From the NCBI GenBank assembly GCA_030272155.1, contig CP126191.1, positions 1,882,501 through 1,946,500 of the forward strand: a stretch of DNA of 64,000 bases, written 5' to 3'. Positions 23,139-37,237 of this stretch are shown here, one piece after another. Made by a program: the position numbers and the translations under genes. How positions within the stretch are numbered: position 1 is the stretch's first letter; each line of letters starts with the position of its first letter. This stretch comes from Tetradesmus obliquus. Its lineage: Eukaryota > Chlorophyta > Chlorophyceae > Sphaeropleales > Scenedesmaceae. The notes under the pieces were generated by a model, which searched no databases, was not told where the DNA came from, and was given only the letters and a program-made list of their open reading frames with translations.

Positions 23139-23987
23139 GTTGCTGCTGTTGCTAGTGCTGCTGTTCAACTGCAGCGCTGTCGGGTTGCTGCTGTGTGCCT
23201 GCGACTGCTGTGAAGCAAACACTTGGCAAAGCTATTGAGTTTGCAAAGCGTGTTACAACTTGCTTCCCAATAGAGGCAAGATTTGAGGTTATCCAGGCGC
23301 GCCTTGACCTCACAGCTGTAGCTTGTGTTGTCCTTGGGGTGCCAGGTCAGCAGCTGAGAGCTAAGGCAACCGCAGGTAAGAGGTATCTAGGCTTTGCAGA
23401 TGCTGAAGGTGCAACATGTGCAACGCAGTTAAAGTGCAGCCTGTTGTGTAGCTTCGTCTAGTCACAACCTGCAATCATAACCTGCGCTTTCGAGGATTCT
23501 CGTCACACACCTACCTGGCAGCAGCACCTGCTGCAGGCAAGTTGCCGGTCAGGTCGCTAGTCATGCACACGACTGAAACGCCAAAGACAATAGTTAAATT
23601 TTTGTGCATCACCGTTGATGTGGTCGCAGTCACCGGATACCTGGTGACGAAATGACAACCTTTGAATGCGTTCAACTGCTGTTATAGAGATGCTCCTACC
23701 TGCATCAACAACAGACACACGATCCAGTCATGTTCGATGGTCTTACCTAAACAGATAGTGTCCTGCTGCGTATGTGCAGTGAAGATGCCCGATGCAAGCA
23801 GTCACCACAGACAGAACGCCCCGGCCATGATGTAGCTGCGTTGGCTGCCACAGGCCACATGAAACATATGAAAATGAGGATTTAACCTCACGACGAGTAG
23901 CTACGGGCTATCACCAGAAGCTCCGATTTGAGCAACAACACACAGCACACACAGCAGCAGGCTGCATTCCGGCCCCTAGACGCAAAC
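23139..23987. promoter_or_regulatory. Divergent upstream region of the SnoaL-like and SNF2-RING genes
   Basis: About 850 bases lie between the two start codons. The part after 23460 is AT-richer than the surrounding coding DNA. No TATA box or binding motif stands out, and no other gene was supported. Confidence 0.4.
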
Positions 23988-26327
23988 ATGCCGCCGAAAC
24001 GAAAAGACACAACAAGGAGAAATGGTTTGACACTGCTGCCGGACCCTTCAAAGGACCCAGATGCGATCAAGCTGGGCACCCTGGCCTTCCCTGTCAAGGT
24101 GGGTGGCGCTGCGCTTTTCAGGCTGCATGCTCCATACATCTGGTGTCAAACAGCCAAATAAGCGTTGTCAATGGTCGGATGCTACGAAGGCTGATTGTGC
24201 CGGTGAATTGCCAGCAGCTGAGCTGAGCAGCAACAGTGCTGCAACGTGAGGATCGCCAGCTGCTACTACGCCTGGCGTCCCTAGCACTGCCCACCTGAAA
24301 CCAATGCTGCTGTGTCTTATCTCACCTTTCACTAACGCTGCAGGCCACAAAAGGCTACACCATCAACTCGCTCAAGGCCAAGCTGAAGAAGCATGGGGTG
24401 GCAGTCACCAGTGCCAGGCCTGCTGCAGCCAGCAGCAGCGGCGCCCCTGCCTACTTTGACATCAACAACCTGTTTGCTGTCGATGTTATGCACGGCAGCA
24501 GCTTCCAAGTGCCGCGCCACCTCAGCATTGCCGCAGACAGCATCGATGCAGCAATGGGTGACAGCATGCAGCAGGCGCTGCGCAGCATCCAGGTGGGCGT
24601 CAGCAGGAGCAGGCAGGCCGGTGGGTGCGAGTCAGCAAGCAGGCAGGCAGGGTATGTGTGGGGCAGGGTGGGATGAAATTTCCTGCAGCTGCGAGCCAGC
24701 AAGGCTCTGCCGGCTCTGCGTAGCGTCCAGGTGTGTGCGGGCAGGCGGGATGGGCAGGGTGGCGTGCTGTGCCTGCAGCTGCGAGCCAGCATGAGTGATG
24801 CAGAAACCACTGCACAGAATCGTTTGCCTGCAGCATCACAAGCGTTGACACTCCTGCCCTGAGCTTCAGCTGCAGGAGTGCTGCAGCTCGTAGCAGGTGC
24901 AGGGATGTATGCCGAACTCACAGCTTTGCTGTTGTGCCGCGCTCTGCTGCTGCTTTTTCTGCAGGTGCTGAGCCCCGGCGGGCGCCTCACCACACTCATC
25001 GTGCGCCTGCCCAGCAGCGTCAGCGCAGCCGCAGCAGCAAATAGCATCTTGGTGCAGTCCAATGAGCTACTGGCCCAGGCAGCAGCAGCGGCAGGATCCA
25101 GCAGCAGCAGCAGCGCTAGCCAGCAGCCGCGGGTTGTAGACTGCCACCTGCTGGCCTACACCACCAGCAGATATGAGTACCCACAGCGCAAGCCTCAGCA
25201 GGGCTTCAGCAGCAACCCCGGCGCAAGCAGTGCAGCTGCTGGCCAGCCTGCCCCAGCTGGTGGGGTGGGCGATGACCAGGTACTGCAGCAGCATGTAACT
25301 GCTTTCAAGAAGCGGAGGGACGGCTTGCTGGCTGGCAGGGCGCAGCTGCGAGAAGTGGATGCTGCAGAGCAGCTGCATGAACCCTGGTGGTTCCAGAACG
25401 AGCTGCTGGTGCTGCTGTTCCCTGCAGACCCAGCAGCAGCAGCAGGAGAAGCAGCAGCAGATGTGCGAGTGGGGTCGAAGCGTCCTGCAGCGAGCAGAGG
25501 GAGTGAGGAGGAGCAGCAGGCGCAGCAGCTGCATGTGCTGGTGCTGCAGTCTGTAGAGGGCAGTGGCAATGATCGGAGTGAGGGCACGCAGATGCTGCCG
25601 CTGCTGCTGACGCTGCCATCCGACTTAGTTGGAGAAAGCATCGTCAGGCACGCGATGCAGGTTGGTGCCCAGGATGGCAGATGCATGACCAGTATCTGCC
25701 CACCTGGGTGTCTGGAAATGCGTCCGTGGTTGTTCATGTAGGGGCAAAGAAATATGATGGTGTCCAGACCCATGCTGAAGTCCACCTCTCTCACTCTCTT
25801 GCACTTGCTCACTCACTCACTCACTCACCCACTCACCCATTCAATCACTTACGCTATCTCTCTATCTCCTGATGTGAAGCGGCGGAGCTCCACCTCATTG
25901 AGCTTGTGCAGTGCCTTGATCCTCACCGCCAAAGTGCGTCAGCTGGCATCTTGTGCCTTTGCCTCGCAACACAGCTGTGCTGTGCTGCTGTGCCTGCCAC
26001 TGTTGCTGCCTGCAGGAAACCCTGCTGCAAACGCGGGGCTGGCTGCGCGGAGGGGAGCAGGAGGGCCTGCGACACATGGCTCGTTGCAAGCTTGAGCAGA
26101 AAGTTGAACGCGCACGAGCAGTCCGTGATGCTGCCAAGGCGCTAGCAAAGAGCGAGCCCGACAGTGCTGAATATCAGGTGGGCGGCAGCAGCAGCTGCTA
26201 AGCAGCAGCCAGCAGGAGCAGCCACGTCCTACTAAAGCTGGATCTGCGCTGCTGGCGTGCATGCAGCAAGCTCACACCATGCACAGGCTTCCACAATCAG
26301 CCACGTCCTGGGCAAAGCGCAAAATTC

Positions 26328-26394
<67 letters not shown>

Positions 26395-29300
26395 ACACAC
26401 ATTGACATGCTATGCTTCGTTTTCAATGTGACTGCTCCTCTTTGCCTGCAGCAAGCTGCGCGGGACGCGTCTATTGCTCTGCGAGCTGCCAAGGAGGCTG
26501 CCCAGGTGCCAGACAGCCAGCTGGAGCTGCAACTGACCCCAGACGAGGTACATGTGTACACAGACGCGGCGGCTGTGAGCACAGGCGTGGAGTCAGTTGT
26601 GGCCATGGACGTCTGGAGCGGCCGCAGCGTGTCAGAGTACCTGAGCTCGAGAAGGGATGAGGCCAGGGCGCAGCGGGCATGCCTGAGGCTATCTCGCGTG
26701 ATGGCAGGCGGCAGCCAGGAGTCACTGCAGCTGCTGGCAGAGTTCAAGGTGCTGCTGCTGTATGTCAGCTGGCAGCACACACACAGAGCAGACGCAACCA
26801 AGCCAGAGCGCTTCAGCTGGCGGCAGTCCTGTGTGGACACAGAAGAACAGCAGCAGGCAGCAGGTATGTATCATGTACGTGCGGACGGCACGGTGCTGTT
26901 CTGGTAAACTTGCTGCAAGTGGCTTGCCACCCACTCTGTGCCCTGCTGACGTTATGTGTATGTGCTATGCAGCTGTGCATACCTGTGATTCAGCAGCAGC
27001 ACCAAGCGACAATGTACGCCGCCTTCCGTTGATTCATGGATGCGTTTCCATGCAGTGTCTGCTCAAAGCGTTAATGGACTTCAATTTGCTGCACCTACGG
27101 CATTGCAGCTGTCTACATGCGGCAACGCAGCTGGATAACAGCACGACTCAGTCACTGCCTGGCTGCCTCCTGCACTGCTGCCGTGGCGCCTGCAGAGTCT
27201 CTGTTCCAACAGACATCTGCAGTAACGCAAGCCTTTGATGACGCCTACAGAGAGCAGCAGGACTTCCTGCAGGTTGTAAAGGAGCTGCAGCAGCTGTGCA
27301 CCTTCACACACATCAAAGGCAGCGGCAATGCACGCGGCTACAGGCTGCGGCCTTGCGTTGCTGTCGGGGTGGACCTGCTGTCGGGCGGCAGGGGCAGGAC
27401 TGCGCGCGAGGGTATTGTGAAGTTCACGGTGAGTAAATGTGCACTGTGGATATCGCGTGAGTGAGAGGGCACCGTGAAGTTCACAGTGAGTGTAACAATA
27501 CGCCCTGAACCAGTGGGGCATAGGGTGTCATTGCGATGACAATCTGATAGTTTGATAGGGTGATGACGTAGAGTGCAAGGCACCGCGAAGTTCACTGCGA
27601 TTTCTGGAAGGCGTTGTGATGTTCACAGTGGTGCATACTGTTGTTTTTGTGTACATGTGATGCATTGGTGACACTGCCACAGCACCATCTGCATGGTCTA
27701 CAGCCTCAAGGATAGGCATGGACCCCACAACTATGCTGCTTCAAACAGGCACACATGACATGCTGGCATGCATTACAGTATCTCCCGACAGACAGAGAAC
27801 TGATACCTCACCATGCCCGGCCTGCATTTACTGTGCTGCAGGTGTGGACGTGGCCACACAGCAGCCCACCATCGCGCATCCACCGCACCATTGACAGCAT
27901 GCCTGGGGAGGCAGCACACCACAGGCCCTGGGCCTTTTCCACACGTGAGCCCACAGTCCAGCTTCAGTTGAACCCAGTTGATCCGGCTGTTCATGTCATA
28001 AGCATACACAGATGCCATCGTCATGCAACAGCCATCATCATGCAACAGCCATTTCGGATGAAAGTGAGATCACCTGTGATACCCACACTCGATTTACCGA
28101 AGTGTAATATGATGTGCTGGCAGCACTTGTCTGCCTGTGCCCACCGGCAGCTGTGCGTGCTGCTGAGAGTGGCACGGAGCAGTAGCCACTGCACGCAAGC
28201 ATTTGTGATCTGTAAGTACCAGGAAGCTTCTGCTACCAGCTGCAGCTCTGCTGCTGGGCTGCCCATTCATCAGCTGCACTACTGCCAGGCTGCAGCTGCT
28301 GTTGCTGAGCGGCTGTGTAAGCACGTACATGCAGGCGCTTCATCTGTTGTGCTTTTACTGAAGCTGCCGGTCGCTGTATGTGTGGCTTTCTGCTGATGCT
28401 GATGCTGATGCTGATGCAGTGTCAGCTGCGGCTGACTTTGGAGGGCAGTGGAAGAATAAGGCGTGCACTATCAATGACCTGGACAGGTGAGCGCTGCAAT
28501 TCAACCCATGTGCAGCACTCTAACACGCACTTCCGCCATTTCAAGCTGTTTGCTGTTGCTTTTAGTTGAGGTGCACGCAAAATCAGGAGCAAAGATGAAG
28601 ATGTGCGCCCTGCCAACAGAAATTAGTTCACAGCCCTGAACACAGCTGATGCCATTGCTCCATCACACACCAGTTTTGAAGAATCCTGTGACATGTTATG
28701 TGTTGCAGGGACCCCTGGCCGGGCGGTGTGCGTCCTGCAAGTGACGCTGATGCCCCCTCATACCTGACAAGGTCCTCTCAGAAGCCACTGAGCCAGCGGC
28801 TGCTGCTGCAGCTGAGCAGCGGCCTACCCCTCAGGGCCACCCTGCGGGAGCTGCTGCAGTAGCAGGGCGGTGATGTCAGCGTGTTTGATGAGTGGCTGCA
28901 GCAGGCTGCAGAGTGGGACGGCTACAGCAAGCGAGACAAGGAGGCAGCACCGCTGCTGGTGCAACTGCTGAAGACAGGTGGGCGGCTGGCAGCTTGGCCA
29001 GCCTCGGTTCTGGAGTCTCCTGCCTTATGCGACCCTGCAATGTGTGCATGTGCCTACATGCCCAGCCATCGTGCTGCCTGGTTCCAGGTGGACCCCTTGC
29101 TGGCCGGTACACCATCTGCTGCTGCTCAAAGCGGCTCCAGTACTATCAGCCCCCACTGCAGCCCAATATGTTGTTGTCATCTTGCCGTGCCTCTGCAGGC
29201 CCCCAAGAGCCCGCGCAGCAGCCGCGCGGCTTTGCAGCCGGGCTGACTCTGAAGCCGCACCAGCTGCAGGCGCTGGCGCTGATGCAGGCGGCTGAGGCGC

Positions 29301-32300
29301 GGCCGCTGGGCTTCAATGATGTGGTGTGGCGGGAGGTGACACTGGCCGGGCGCAGGTGCGTAACATTATATTCAGATTATGATCTGCTTGTGCAGGCGTA
29401 CGCGAATATCCTTCCGGCTGTGTTTTGCTTGAGCTCGAACTGCAGAGGTCAAGATAGTGTGGCTCTTGCTATGGACAGCTGCTGCATCAGCAGCTGCTTC
29501 TCGTATCGCCGCAGCCCTGCTGCTGATGCTGATGCCCCTACTGCCGCTGTGCTTCAGTAATGTGGTGTGGCGAGCGATGATGCTGGCCGGCGCAGGTGCA
29601 TGGTAGTGTGGTGTGCCTGTGTATGTTCGCGAGCATGGCGTGCTTGTGCAGGTGCAGGTGTATGTCCTGCCTGCTCTGCCCTCTGATGTGGGTTGACGAG
29701 CACAGAGGCCTAGATCATGTAGCTCTTGCTATGGACAGCTGGTGCATCAGCAGATGCTGCTGCCACTGCTGATGTCTGCTTGATGCTAGTGCATCTGCTG
29801 CTGATAATGCACCCGCTGCTCCTGCTGCTGCTGCTGCTGCTGCTCCCGCAGCTGGTGGGTGAGTCTGGCCACCAACAAGATCAGCAGCAGCCCACCACCC
29901 AAGCAGGCCACAGGAGGCATCCTGGGTGAGACTCAGCACACTGGAACTGTATGCTGCAGCTGTGGTCTTGCTGATGCGTCCGTCCGTTGTACTCTTGTTG
30001 GATAGCATCAATGCTATACTTTGCTGCAGCTTGAACCGCAGCAAGCCAGTGATGTATCCAACCCTAGGCCTGGTCTGCCTGCCATGCTGGTCAACCAGCA
30101 GGCGTTGGCCCTGTTGCAAACCCAATAGAGTCACACCAACAATGCTCTTTAATGCGACCCTGACATCAATCCCACGTATGTTGATTTGTGACCCTGCAGC
30201 CCTGGAGATGGGCTTGGGCAAGACGCTGTGCTGCCTGGCAGTCATCCTGGCCAACCCCGCACCAGCTTTTGGACCTGGCAACACAGCACCCGGCTGCTTC
30301 CTGCCTGACGAGGCGCTGCTGCAGCAGCCTGATGGTGATGCAGCAGCGGATGATGATGCCAAGTCATGCGATGAGGATGAGGCAGATGAGGAAGCTGAGG
30401 AGGCAGATGCAGCGGCTGGGGAACCTGCTGCTGCTGCTGCTGCTGCTGCTGTTGAGAGTGGTGGCGCTGCAGAAGGGGATGGTGAAGCACAGCAGCAGGG
30501 TGAGGAGGAGCTAGCGGCAGCAGGCGAAGATGCGAGAGGCAGGCAGCAGCAGCAGCAGCAGGATGATGATGTTGAGATGCGCGATGCAGTGGACCACCAC
30601 CACCAGCAGCAGCAGCAGCAGCAGCAGGGGGTGGCTGGGCAGCAGAAGGAGAAGCCTCAGGGCTCTCCTGGCCAGCAGGACAGGCAGCAACAGCGCGATC
30701 AGGCACCTGGCACTGGCGAAGGTACTGCTGCTGTTGCTGCTGCGGGTGGTACAGCAGCTGGCACCAGCACGACACCAGCAGGAGTGTCTGCAGGTGGCGG
30801 AAGTGCTGCTGGTGCTGCTGCTGCTGTTGGGGAGGCAGCAGCTGGTACAGCGACAGTGGCTGGGCTGGGTCCGCTTCGGCTGCGCTACAGCAGGGCCACG
30901 CTGGTGGTGTGTGCTGTGAGCCTGGTGGGGCAGGTGAGAGGGCTAGATGTAGTGGGCATACTAAGATGAACCATAGGCGCGAGGCTGCCTCACCACTGGG
31001 GCACAGTTTGCGCGGGGCTGGTGGTTCTGTTGCTGGAAAGGAATACAAGGCAGAGGCTGCCATGGCATCGCACTAGGTTCAATTGCACCCTTTGTGTGCT
31101 GTTGCGCATGCTGGCGTCTGCTGTTGTGCTTGGTGCACCTGACGTCGCGCTTGTGTGCCTGGCTGACGATTCTGCTGCTGCCGCTGCTGCTGCTGCTGCC
31201 GCAGTGGGCTGACGAGGCTGACAGGCGCACTGCTGGCAACCTGCGCATCTGCCAGTGAGTAACTAGGAGCCCTAATGATGCGCTTGCTGCTTTGTACTGC
31301 CCCATCGAGCACTCTCGCCAGCAGACTGGGGTCTGGTTGTGTTGGGCTTGGCGGACCGTGGGCCTGTATGGGACTACCAAGGGACCTGCTATCTGCAGAT
31401 GCAGTGCTGCAGCTGCTGAGGAACAAAACAGCAGCATGGACACCCACGTGCAGCAGGGGACCTGACAGCAGCATGTGTGAATGATGCCGCCCAGTCCTGC
31501 AAACCGCCCGCAGCTCACTGCCTGCCTGCCTGCCTGCCCTGCCTGCCTGCCTCGCCTCAGGTACCATGGCTCGGGCCGCTTCAAGTACTCAGAGGAGCGG
31601 CTGGCAACAGACTTTGACAGTGAGTGCAGCAGCAGCAACAGCAGCAGCAGCAGCAGCAGCTTGGCCAGGGTGGCGTGTACCTGTCTGCAGTGACAATGTT
31701 GCAGGAGAACGTGGCAGTGCTGCCCTGGTGCACGTTGCATGCAATGCCTGCCTAGCTGATAGAGCATCACACACATTGTTGGCAATGTCAGCAGCAGCAG
31801 CAGCAGAAGCAGCAGCGTGATCAACAAGGTGCAACACACTGAACTAGCTTGTGATGCCTGCTGCGTGTTGCCTGCTGCGTGCTGTGCTCCTTGCTGCAGT
31901 CGTGGTCACCACCTACTCCATCCTGTGCGCTGAGTTTGGCGGCAAGCGTGGCAGCAACAGGTTCTCCGCCTCTGGCAGCCCCTGAGCCACATCAGATGGG
32001 TGAGCGTGGTGGCTGCATGCTTGTCAAACTGAGCATCAGGCTTGTGATGGATGCCTGGCCCTGTTGCACTGAGGTTACAGCGTTCCAACAAAAGCATTGC
32101 ACTGAGGCAAGTCTTACAATACGAGCACGGCCTGCTGCAGCTGCAAGCTCACCCTCGAGGACTGACTCACGTCTCTGCTGCTGCTGCTGCTGCTGCCGCC
32201 GCCGCCATCCTCTTGTTGGTTTCACATGCTGCAGCATCGCATCATCTTTGATGAGGTGAGCAAAGCAGCCTGCAGGTAGCAGACAGCACCGCCGCAATGC

Positions 32301-35300
32301 ACCCAGCGGCGCACAGCCTCCCTTGCTTGCCTGCCTGCTGTCTGCACTACATTGCTTGCAGCATATGCGGGGTAGCGCTACAAATGATGATGCGCCCTGC
32401 ATAATGTTACGTCAAATGACTTTTGCAGCAAACACAGCTGCTTTCATGGGTTGCATACACCAGAGTGCATAGCGTCTTACAAAGCCACCGCTGCTGCTGC
32501 TGCTGCCGCTGCCAGGGTCATGTGCTGAAGAGCAAGGCCACAGGGCAGTCCCGTGCCGCGTGCAGCCTGGTCTCTGACAGGCGCTGGATCGTCACAGGCA
32601 CCCCAAGTGAGCTGCTTGGAGAGGACCCAGTGCAGTTGCAGATGGCAGTGTTGCATGTGTCACAAGCAAGCTCCCCCTTTTCACTCAGCGCGCTGGCATG
32701 CCCTGCACAAACTAGCATGATGTGGTATCAGGCTGCCGCATGAGACCTGACGGTTCAGCTGCTGTACTTAGCCTGCCAGAGGCAACCTGCATGATTCGCA
32801 GCTGCCAGCAGTAGTATGTTAGCACAGTGTACCTGAAAGGTACTACCTCATACTTAATGACACACGTTGCGCTGCTGCTGCTGCTGCTGCTGCTGCAGTT
32901 GACAGCGAGGTGGAGGAGTTCCATGGCCTGCTGCTGGCGCTGCAGGTGCGCCGCCACTGCTTTGAAAGCGCTGGCCATTTTTGGTTGAGTGCACATAACC
33001 AAACGATGTGCTCACATGCTCAGCACCCAAACATCATCAACTCTCAACTCCCAACAGCTGTCACATAATTTTGTTACCAAACCGCTGCGTTGCACCTCCC
33101 CAACATGAACTTTACAACATGGCCTGCAGGTGTGGCCCTTCACGGACGGCAAGTTTGCCTCTCAGCACCTGTCAGCAGGCTTCAAGGGAGCCAACCTCGC
33201 CCACAGCCTGGCTGGGGCGGCGCGGCAGATGCCGCTGCTGCACCTGCTGCGCAGCGTCACTGTGCGCTACACCAAGGAGGTGCTAGAGCTGCCGCCAAAG
33301 ACAGTAGAGGACGTGCCAGGTGCGTGGCTGTTGAGCGGGATGTAACTGTTTCTGTTTTTAACTGGGTTATCAATATGTGCAAAAGTACTGCTTGGCACCA
33401 TAGTACGCAAAGGAGGGCAGTGCACAAGGCAAACAACTGCACTTCCTGCAGCCGGTTGTGATGTTTCAGTGGCACCTCCTGCTTGCCCCCACCTGTCGTG
33501 ATATCACCGTTGCTGTGCAGTGTACCTGAACGCTGCGGAGAAGGCCGCATATGGCAAGGCGTGGCGCTCCGCAAAACAGCAGTGGGAGGTCATGCGCAGC
33601 AGCGCCAGCGCGCACAGATGCCGGCTGCGCGCGATGACGCTGCTGCAGCCGATGCGGCGCATCTGCTCCGGCGGCAGGTGCGCGCTGGGTATGCTTTGCT
33701 GCTGGCGGCTGGCCGGCATCGTGTTGATGGTGTTGACGATACCACGGCTAGCATTTGTGCCGCTGACAGGGAGTGATCGCCTGGCTTGTTGTGTTGGCAT
33801 GTTGAAGCTGCTGTGGGGCTGATTCATTGCCTGCGGCTAGAGCCCTGATATGAACCTGCAGCCATGTGCCACATCATATATGGCCAGCTGCAGCAGGCCA
33901 GTTCGTGCTCGGCTGCATGCCTGCGAAGAGGGTTCTTTGACCCCATTTGCAATCATGTGCTGCCCTGCAGGCTTTCGGAGCGTGCGCTCACTGTGCGAGA
34001 CTTTGCTGCAGAAGCAGCAGCGGCTGATGCAGCAGCTGCTGCCCCTGCTGCTGCTGCTGCTGGCGAGGATCTAGACGAGTCAGTGGCGGGTGCTGAGGGC
34101 CCTGCAGGGGCTGCTGCGGAGTGTGGCGTGTGCCTGGATGCACCTGAGGTGCCCATGGCTGCGCCGTGCGGCCATGTGTTCTGCAGGGGCTGCATCACAG
34201 ACGCGCTCAAGGAGGATCGGAGGTGCGCTGCTGCTGTGGCATTCGCTGGTTATGTAAGCGCTACCTGTAGTCGGGGTATGCTCTGCATTGCCATTGGCAG
34301 CATGTGATGGTGAAGTAGAACTTGAGTTCCCCTCGCAGAGACGGCTCTGCTGCGTCTGACTGGTTGTATTGGCATACGCCTGCAGCTGGGACACAAACAT
34401 CAAGTGCTTATATCAATTAAAGTCAATGCATTGCATGGGTTGTTGTGGCTGCAGGTGCCCGCAGTGCGCGCTGCACCTCACGCTCAGCGCGCTGAGGCCG
34501 CTGCGCATCATTGCGCCGGTGGGAGCCGCGGCATCAGCAGCTGCAGGCACCTCTGCAGCTGCTGCTGCCGCCGGTTTGGCTGTTGATGAGGGCCTGGAGA
34601 CTGTGTGTGACAGCAAGCTGCAGAAGCTGCGGCAGGTGCGCTGCCAGCTGGAGATGGTGTGTGCATGGCATTGCAGCAATGCATCACGGCGCTACAAAGG
34701 CAATTATGACGACAGCAGTCGAGAGTTCAAGTAGTGCAAACACATTCGAACACATGATGCCTCCGCGTCTTGCTGCATGCTGCCTGCTGCTTGCACCTGT
34801 GCGTGTTGCCACGTGCAACAGCGCAGCGACTCAGTGCTGCTGCCGCCTGTGTCTGCTGCGTGCTGCTGCAGGAGCTGCTGGCGATGCGTCAGGCTGACGC
34901 CACAGCCAATGCACTCATCTTCAGCAGCTTCCAGCCCACAGTGGACTTCCTCAAGCAGGTGCTGCAGCATGACTCAGCACATCAGCATCAGAGATTGAAC
35001 ACGGTCTGCTTGCAAAGGCCCGCCTCACTGCAGCAGCTGTAGTGTGATGCACTGGACGTTTGTTAGCAGCAGCTCTTGCGAGCGTGCCTGGCAGCATGGT
35101 GCTGCCACTGCAGCGCTTAAGAAGCACTAACATGTGTGCATTGGCCTACAGCAAGCAGGTATCGAACAGCAATTTGTTGCGATGTCAGCATGGCCGAATG
35201 CGGTCATGTTGCAGGGTAAAGAGCTGCAGCGTGATTTGGTGGCTGACACTGTACTGCTGCGTGTCCTGCCTGCTGTGTTCTTGCCTACACCTGCCACCTC

Positions 35301-36753
35301 TTGCCTTGCAGCTGCTGCCTGTCTGGGGCTTCAGCTTCAGATACATCAACGGTGAGCCGGCGCATGCATGATTATGGGCTCTCGGCAAGGTCTCTTTGCC
35401 TAACAGTTTCACTGTTGCATGTGCTGCTGCCAGCCAGCACATCGCTACTTGGTGATGCAATCGTGACCGCCACTGCTTCCTGTGTTACTGGCCTGCCTTG
35501 CGCCATGTGTGTGTTTGTAAGCATCTACACTTCTCCTCTATCCTGCAGCCCTCCAACCTGTGCGTGTGTGCGTGCTGGCCTGCCCCTCTCCCCTGCCCCT
35601 CTATGCTGTGCAGGTGCCATGGCCATGCACCAGCGCACGCGCGCCATTGAGGCGTTCCAGCAGGACCCGCCCACCACAGTCATCATCCTCACTCTGCGCA
35701 GGTGAGCGGCACATGTGGCCCACAGCGTGCCTATCCTGTACATGCAAGCCGGTCGCCCGTTGCAACAGCACTCGGTTGCCGACCGTGCAGCTTACGTTTG
35801 CCGCTTGCTGCATCTTTGGGCAACTGATCTCGTGCCGCGCTCTCCTTATGCTTGCATCATGCGTTAATGCTGCAGCACCCCGCGCGGCATCAACCTGCTC
35901 GCGACCAGCTACATTACCTGCTGGAGCACATCCAGCCTAATGCCCTTCCGGATGTTGATGCCGTTTTTCCTGTGTATGCAGCGCTGCCTGCGGCATCAAC
36001 CTGACCGCGGCCAGTCATATCTACATGCTGTAGCACATCTGACCCCATGCACTCAAATATGATGCCGTTGTCTGTGTACGCAGCGCCGCGTGCGGCATCA
36101 ACTTGACCGCAGCCAGCCACATCTACCTGCTGGAGCCGTGCCTCAACCCGGACGTGGAGGCGCAGGCCATCGGGCGCGCACACCGCATGGGGCAGAGCCG
36201 CGCAGTGGTGGTGAAGCGGCTGTACGTCAAGGTGGGCGCGGCTGCAGGGTTGTAGGGTTCTTGCTGGCGGCCAAGTTTTTGCATATGTGCGGCTGGCTAT
36301 ATAGTGCGGCTGGCTGCAACAAAAACCAACAGCAGATTATGCTTGCATTGCTGAAAGGATGTGACTAGTGCGCAGCTTATGTGCGTCAGTTGTGGATTCC
36401 GTATTCACGGCTGCCTGAAGGTCGAGCTTTAAGTGTAACGTGCACACTAACCACACCCGGCTATTGCTGCCGCATGCTGCTGCTGCTGCCACCACCGCAG
36501 GGTTCTGTTGAGGAGCGCACCATGGACCTGTCTGCCCTGTTGATCTGCCCACACCCTGCCTTGCTGCTGCTGCTGCTGCTGCTGCTGCCGCCTCTGCAGG
36601 GTTCTGTTGAGGATCGCACCATGGACCTGTCTGCCCTGTTGATCTGCCCACACCCTGCCTTGCTGCTGCTGCTGCTGCTGCTGCCGCCTCTGCAGGGTTC
36701 TGTTGAGGAGCGCACCATGGACCTGTCTGCCCTGTTGATCTGCCCACACCCTG

Positions 36754-36790
<37 letters not shown>

Positions 36791-37205
36791 GCCTCTGCAG
36801 GGTTCTGTTGAGGAGTGCACCATGGACCTGTCAGTCCTGGACCTGTCAGTCCTGCTGAGCTAACCACACACACTGCCTTGCTGCATTGCTGCCGTAGGGC
36901 TCTGTTAGGAGCGCACCATGGACCTGCCTGCTGTCCTGATCACAGTGTGCCTTGCTGCTGCGCTGCTGCTGCCACCTCCGCAGGGTTCTGTTGAGGAGCG
37001 CACCATGGACCTGTCAGCCACAGCAGCAGACCGGCTGGCTGCCAAGGGCCGCGCGCTGCTGGGCACGCTGAAGGGTGATGAGGGCAGCCTGTGGCGCGGC
37101 AACATGAATGCACTGCTGGAGGAGTACGAGCTGCCGGGGCAGCCAGGTGGGGAGGGCCAGCAGCAGAGGCAGCAGCAGGGGCAGCCAGAGGGTGAGGCTG
37201 CTGCT

Positions 37206-37237
<32 letters not shown>

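Noticed and set aside
28859..28861. TAG read as glutamine (alternative nuclear code as in some ulvophytes)
   Set aside because: TAG is the natural stop of the Ariadne and SnoaL-like genes here, and only one isolated in-frame TAG was seen.
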